Below, piece by piece: positions 58,851 to 64,000 of a stretch of DNA of 64,000 nt. This DNA is from Anopheles merus (taxonomy: Eukaryota; Arthropoda; Insecta; Diptera; Culicidae), in contig NC_054084.1 in assembly GCF_017562075.2 (NCBI RefSeq), positions 30,454,158-30,518,157 of the forward strand, given 5' to 3'. The translations under genes and the position numbers were made by a program. The first letter of the stretch is position 1. Every line of letters begins with the position of its first letter. The notes under the pieces were generated by a model. That model did not search any database, had not been told where the DNA came from, and saw only the letters and a list, made by a program, of their open reading frames with translations.

Positions 58851-59234
58851 GCTACCTCACTACCTCCCTATGAAACGCGATTGCAGTTATTCAATCTTCA
58901 CTCTTTAAGCTTCCGCCGCCAAGTGTTTCAGGCATGTTTTATTGGTGGCTAATTACTTTCTGCTACTGATGCTCCTGGTTTACTCTCGTCCATCTTGCTG
59001 TATATTCCCTCTCGTTCTCTACGTCCACGTGATCCTCTGTCAATTGAAACACGTCATACTCTTTATACTTTCAATGATCCTCTTCTATCCTGTTTCAGGT
59101 TATTTAATCACTTTTACTATCCCTTTGGTTTCGACTCCTCTTTTAACTCTCTCCGTAACAGTATTTTTTCTTCTAATTCTTTTTCATTCTTCTTCTTAGT
59201 TTTCATTTACTCTCTTTTTGCACTAAGTTTATGA
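58851..59234 (+). pseudogene. Non-LTR retrotransposon ORF2 3' end with one internal stop
   Basis: The frame starting GCT at 58851 reads SLPPYETRLQLFNLHSLSFR, then RQVFQACFIGG, a TAA at 58950-58952, then LLSATDAPGLLSS and PSRSLRPRDPL, TFNDPLLSCFRLFN and a final FNSLRNSIF before TGA 59232-59234. This is the C-terminal pattern of Jockey/CR1-like reverse transcriptase proteins. The copy is 5'-truncated near 58850, as is usual for these elements, and carries one in-frame stop, so it is dead. Confidence 0.85.
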
Positions 59235-59421
59235 TAGTCTCTACGCTCTATCTGTGTTTTTTTTCTTTTGTGTCTTGCTAGGTCAGGACTAGTTTAGTTA
59301 GGCTTAGTTTTTCATGAATAATTTTGTTTATTTGTTAGTGTTTAATTAGTTTTAAGTCTGTTTTTTTATATAGCCTTAATAACTGATATTTGATTAAATA
59401 AATGAAATGAAATGAAATAAG
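59235..59421 (+). mobile_element. 3' UTR and repeat tail of the non-LTR element
   Basis: T-rich sequence after the ORF2 stop ends in gattaaataaatgaaatgaa with further GAAAT units. Such short tandem tails mark the 3' end of many non-LTR retrotransposons and give the boundary near 59421. Confidence 0.7.
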
Positions 59422-61025
59422 GCATATAACTGGCCCAATTCTGGATCCTAAGAACCTAAGAGTGCAATTCAAGCCATTATTAAAAATGCTACAAATGTTT
59501 TACAAATTCTCAGCGTCCCTTTTTAACTACCACGCACTGCATGCCTTAGCTTTAAATTCATTCACCTCCCAAACCGTACAAAACTGCTTCATCAAACAAT
59601 CGACTACACAAACATATCGTTCAAACTTGATCTGTCTTCGCCTGTGTAAAGCGTTTTCTCACATACTAATGCTACACAGCTCAGCACGATCAGCAGCTAC
59701 TGCTCAGGCATTCAGCTGAAACAATAGCCGTTGAGCGATTGTTTCACATTTGTTTTTGTGCAAAACAAAGAAGCTGCTTCTCTACGGCCGCACGCCATAC
59801 CATAAAGGAGCTCGTTCAACAGTTGCTTTGTTGTACACCAGCCAGCACCAGCTGAAACCATGCCACCAAACAAAGCCTCATCTCGCCCAGCCCAAATAGG
59901 CCAGAACGTTCCGAGGCACACAGGGCCCACATGGGCACCCACAATATTTGCCAATATTTATCATAAATTATCGGGCATTTTCCTTTCACGCGCTGGTAAA
60001 TATTTTCACCGCAAAGCCCCGGGAGGTTCACCACTCGGGATGATACGGGGGTTTCCTCCTAATACTCGCATATCCTTGGCGGTGGCAGCGGTGGATGAAA
60101 TTTGCCAACCGCACCGCAACCGTTTCTCGTTAATCCCAGCTGTTGAAGTGAAGCGTGCTGCGGAAGGACGACCCACGGAGCCGTTACGGGAAAGGAGTCG
60201 TTAATGAGCTCAACATCTGCGAGCCCACGGCCGCCGGGGTTTGTCTGTTTTGTCGGCCCGCACCTCAAAGGCCCAAACGGTGACAAGAAGCTACCTGTTT
60301 TCGCTCCGGCGAATCGATGTTTTAAGACCGCGGGCCCTGGCCCGTGCCGTCAAGACAGAAACCATGACCGCAAAGGAGAGGCCGCCAGCAACCAAGGGGC
60401 GCAAGACCACATCAGAGGGGCGAGAAGTGCCTACAGAGAGTAATCCTTTAATGAGGTTATTATCCGATTGCGGTGGTGGTGGGTTGATGGTGGTCAGACT
60501 CCGCAGCTCACACGCCGGCCTCATTGATGCGCTTGGGTTTGTCGGTCAGATCAGCATCCAATGTTGGCTCAGTAATGGGTTTTTAGCTCGAAGATGTGGA
60601 AAGATTGCTTGAGCGAAGGAGTACGAAGATCGGCCACTGAAACTGGTTTGATTATTGAGGCGGTGTATCGATATCACAAAGCCAAATGCCGCCGGCCACG
60701 ATTTTGTGGATACGGTGGTCCAGTTGATGAAAAGATCCGCTTGATTAGAGCAAAGCTTCCGAGATGAATCAACTAAACCGGGTCGTTCGGTGTCAGACTT
60801 ACGAGTTTTTACAATCTCCTGGGAGCCTTCAAAGGCCATCCAAATTGTTCCCCAGTGAGCATTTATTTCACCACAACCTGCACCAAAAAAACAAAAGACT
60901 GCAGTTGCACACAGGAGACAAACACTGCACAGGAACAACCACACACAGAGTACGATGTACTTCACCTACGCCAAACCCGTCGTCCTGGCGACGGCTAACA
61001 GACGGCACGTTTCAAAACGTCCCCC

Positions 61026-61085
<60 letters not shown>

Positions 61086-63924
61086 TTGTGTGCGGTCATG
61101 AATTGTTCACGAAATGTGCATGTGGCACGCGTGCATGCCATTGTTTGTGTGTGGTAAAGCGTGCGCCTTGTTTTCGATTAATTGCCGCACGGGGATGTCA
61201 CAGTGCTCGCACGCTCTACCTCACACGACGCGAAGCGGGTTGAGATGCATTTTATTTTGAATAATGCACCCAAAAACAGGAACCGCGATTCAGTTCCCGC
61301 GAACGTGCCTTTTTGGATGTTTTGTCGAATGTCCCCTTAGGGGGAAAAGCATGCAAGAGTGTGCAAAGAAGAAATGAAAACAAAAGAAATGGCAGATCTC
61401 ATGCACAACGCGCTTTGTGCAATGGTTAATGAGAAAGAGTGCATCAAAAATCACAACACAGCACAGTAATGTGTATATATTTAATGGATATTATATTAAT
61501 TGAAGTGCACACGACAACACAAACTGTTCTCTTCCAATTCCACTGTGCTGTGTACCTTTCCCATCCATACGCACTTGCAGGATCCAAAGCCCGGGAAGCG
61601 ATGCGCATCTTCCCACAACCGAGTCCCTGGCTTAATGCATCGTTCATCCCATCCATAAATCACGGAATCCTATAATTCATCCGCCCAGTCTCGAAGCCTT
61701 CTCTCTCGACCTCGCATCTTCACCTTCTTCTAATTGCTCTAATTTGCTAAACTAACAATACCCAATTAAATAAGAAGATTCCCTTCCCTGGCCGTCCGTT
61801 GCTCTCATCTCATTTTTCAATTTACTCCCAAGCGCGAGCTCTAGTTTACATCCTGCCAAGGAATGCAGCGGTCAACAGGTAGCGAGTCGGCCCGTACCCA
61901 TCTCACCTCATCTCACCGGATCATTCATCTTTTGCCGGTTGCTCCCGGGGTCCCGGAGGATTAGGGATGTTTTCGAACGGATTAGCCCGGCTTTGCTTGT
62001 CGAGCGAAAAGCGGGAACCCTTGCAAACCCCCGGTAAGGTAAAACAGATTATCTGCCCACATCGAATTTACTTTTGATTATTACGGGCACGGTCAGCAGT
62101 CGGTCGGCCGTCCAGTTCCTCCAGCATCCCGCTCAGCTTCTCAGCTCAGGAACGGATAAGCCCCAGGGGGGCCCCTTACGGTGGTCCAGCTTTCCACTCA
62201 GTGGCTCAAAAGCTTTCCACTCTCTCTCTCTCTCTCTCTGTCGGGATTAGGCGTAGGCCGCTTCCGACTGCTCGAAATGCTCATCCCGCTAATGAAAAGT
62301 AATGGTCAGATTGTTTTATTTCGTTACAAGTTTAGTGTGACCTGGACGTCTTTGTTTTGTTGCGGGCTGTGGTGGCATACAAACAAATCTTGCCCAAATC
62401 ACGTCCTTTGGAAGGGTCGTGTGGGACAAACGTGTGACACACCGGTGGACAACAGTTTGCAAATATTGCACCGTTTGTTGGGGGGTAAATATTTTCCCAA
62501 CACGCACACGCACCGCTCATATATTGGAGTAGCAGAGTAGCCTAATATGGCCATAAGCCGGCTCAATCCAACCTACAGAAGCAGGTTAACATAGGACCTG
62601 GGGCACGAGCAGAGGACACTGATTATGGAAGGTGATAACAAGGAGCAGTGCTTACGAAAGGATCGTCGGATCATCCCACTTACGTATCAACATGCTACCA
62701 ACACAAACACACACACACGCGTGCCCTGGGGTGTACAATTTTTATTTGGTAGAGCCTCATCCAGGGGTGGACGTTTCTCTGGCTCGAAGGACTACAACGC
62801 CTCCCGGAGCAATATCGAACCGGTTGTGTCCACAGCGCATCTCCCACGGGAGCTTAGTCCTTCGTTCGAAGAAGCATCCAGGGAGAAGGTCCCTTTGCCT
62901 GCTTTACTGCTAAACAGTTCCCAGTTTTGAAAAGATATGCCAAACGTACCAAAACGGTGTTTGGTTTTAATTTGGAACAACAAACATATTGCGCTGTCAG
63001 CTTTGGGGAACAGGATGACAATTCTTGGCTCGGTAAACATGGACTATCCCCTAGTACCGCAAAAACGCTTCCTTGGGGGAAAGAAAGGGGCAAATATGAA
63101 GTGAAGTCTATTTGTTTTTACCGCTCCTTGTCTTGTGATAATGGTTTACCACCGATCGGGCGATTAATATTGTTCATGCCGCGCGCGCGCAGGATACCCC
63201 TCGCCACTGGCGGCAACCAAGGGCACGCGCCTAATACAATGCCTATTTTTGCGGAGCGAGGTATGGTGAATTTGATGGTGTTTACGTTCCCTCATTTGGT
63301 TTGCAATATTATGTTATTGTTGTATTGCTTACTTCGCACTCTGCGCTACGATGGTTTTTTTTCGTTTTTTTGTTGTTGTTTCCCTTTTTTATTGTTGTGA
63401 ATTTGTCCATTGTTCACTTTTGCTGAAAGGTTTCAAACATTTGTAGACGATTATTTATATTTCTGTTTCAGTGATCAGTTTGTATTTTGAAGCGAATTTG
63501 TTAATATGTTAACATTTTGAGTTGTAATACTTTATTCTGTTAACATTTTGTCTGTTTACTTTTTCTCTATTAGATCTGGTGTTGTTTTATTTGTGCTTTC
63601 ACGTATGAAGTGTATTTTATCCAATATTTTTACTTTTTTATCTATTTTTTTATCTTTCAACTCATCTTATCTTATTCATCGAATTATATTGTTTTCAAAA
63701 TTTCCCTGAATACTTGCTTATTTGTTATTGATGTTGGTGTTGTTCTATTACTAATTAGCAGATTTATGTTAAGTATGTTTGAATTTTCTTAGCTGTTCTT
63801 TTTTTTGTAAATATTGTACTGTTTTTCTTTTCTTTTTAATTTAGACAACCATGCTCAGAATGTTCACAAAAATTAATTCAAAACTTATACCCCTCTAATT
63901 CACCCTCCTTAACCCATCAAACAG
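59422..63924. other. Intergenic or intronic, no gene recognised
   Basis: GC-richer in 59.7-61.3 and 61.5-63.2 kb, then very T-rich from 63.3 to 63.85 kb, which resembles the introns of the left-hand gene. Contains the TC microsatellite at 61029-61082 and a CT run at 62220-62239. No exon is convincing except the one at the right edge. Confidence 0.4.
61029..61082 (+). repeat. (TC)n microsatellite, about 54 bp
   Basis: Pure CT dinucleotide run. Confidence 0.9.
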
Positions 63925-64000
63925 CGACACGAACAAAAAGACTTCGCCTGCAACACCACATCATTACAATTCAAAGGCAAACCACGTCAAAGCCAACACC
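63925..64000 (+). CDS. Possible exon cut by the window edge
   Basis: A pyrimidine-rich acceptor (ctccttaacccatcaaacag) is followed by a frame open to the edge (one base, then codons from 63926) encoding DTNKKTSPATPHHYNSKANH and five more residues. The long T-rich stretch before it looks intronic. The segment is short and shows only mild codon bias. Confidence 0.2.

Overview
Gene structure and repeats identify this as dipteran nuclear DNA, most probably from an Anopheles mosquito. Genes are split by GT-AG introns, microsatellites are abundant, and most intergenic DNA is AT-rich. There are two fragments that I recognise from memory as SINE200-like, a SINE family of Anopheles gambiae. Remnants of non-LTR retrotransposons and several small inverted-repeat elements are also present. 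Most of the 64 kb is intergenic or intronic; only two protein genes and one tRNA gene are clear.

Left part (about 1-13.2 kb): the 3' portion of a plus-strand gene. Eight exons (1570-1669, about 2421-5477, 6756-6845, 7489-7676, 7762-7948, 8016-8306, 8400-8589, 8699-8819) join in one frame. They encode at least 1,407 residues of a large, Ser-rich, mostly disordered protein with a coiled-coil segment. I could not name its family. Earlier exons lie left of the window. A probable long 3' UTR follows, with several AATAAA signals and two Pumilio-type sites.

Middle (13-42 kb): a repeat-rich intergenic region. It holds a composite inverted-repeat element with a SINE fragment (18.1-18.9 kb), a degenerate tandem repeat (25.4-25.8 kb), a 19-unit 15-bp minisatellite (33.56-33.85 kb), a retrotransposon remnant (36.0-36.2 kb) and a large hairpin (36.2-39.6 kb). 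The hairpin arms are about 647 bp, and one arm carries a 90-bp microinversion. Its loop contains a small element and a coding-like exon that weakly resembles an insect gustatory receptor.

Right part: at 42.2-44.6 kb on the minus strand lies the orthologue of earmuff (erm/Fezf), a six-finger C2H2 repressor used in neural development. Its stop codon is TGA followed by C, and the same frame stays open with coding-like codons for 42 more residues, so programmed readthrough is a strong possibility. The 5' flank (44.6-50 kb) has GAGA tracts and probably holds upstream exons and control DNA. A tRNA-Arg(UCG) gene lies at 50.08-50.15 kb. From 50 to 64 kb I see a SINE fragment, the 3' end of a decayed non-LTR element and a possible exon at the right edge.

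The two protein genes show no sign of working in one pathway. The most interesting signals are the erm extension and the hairpin with its microinversion and captured exon.
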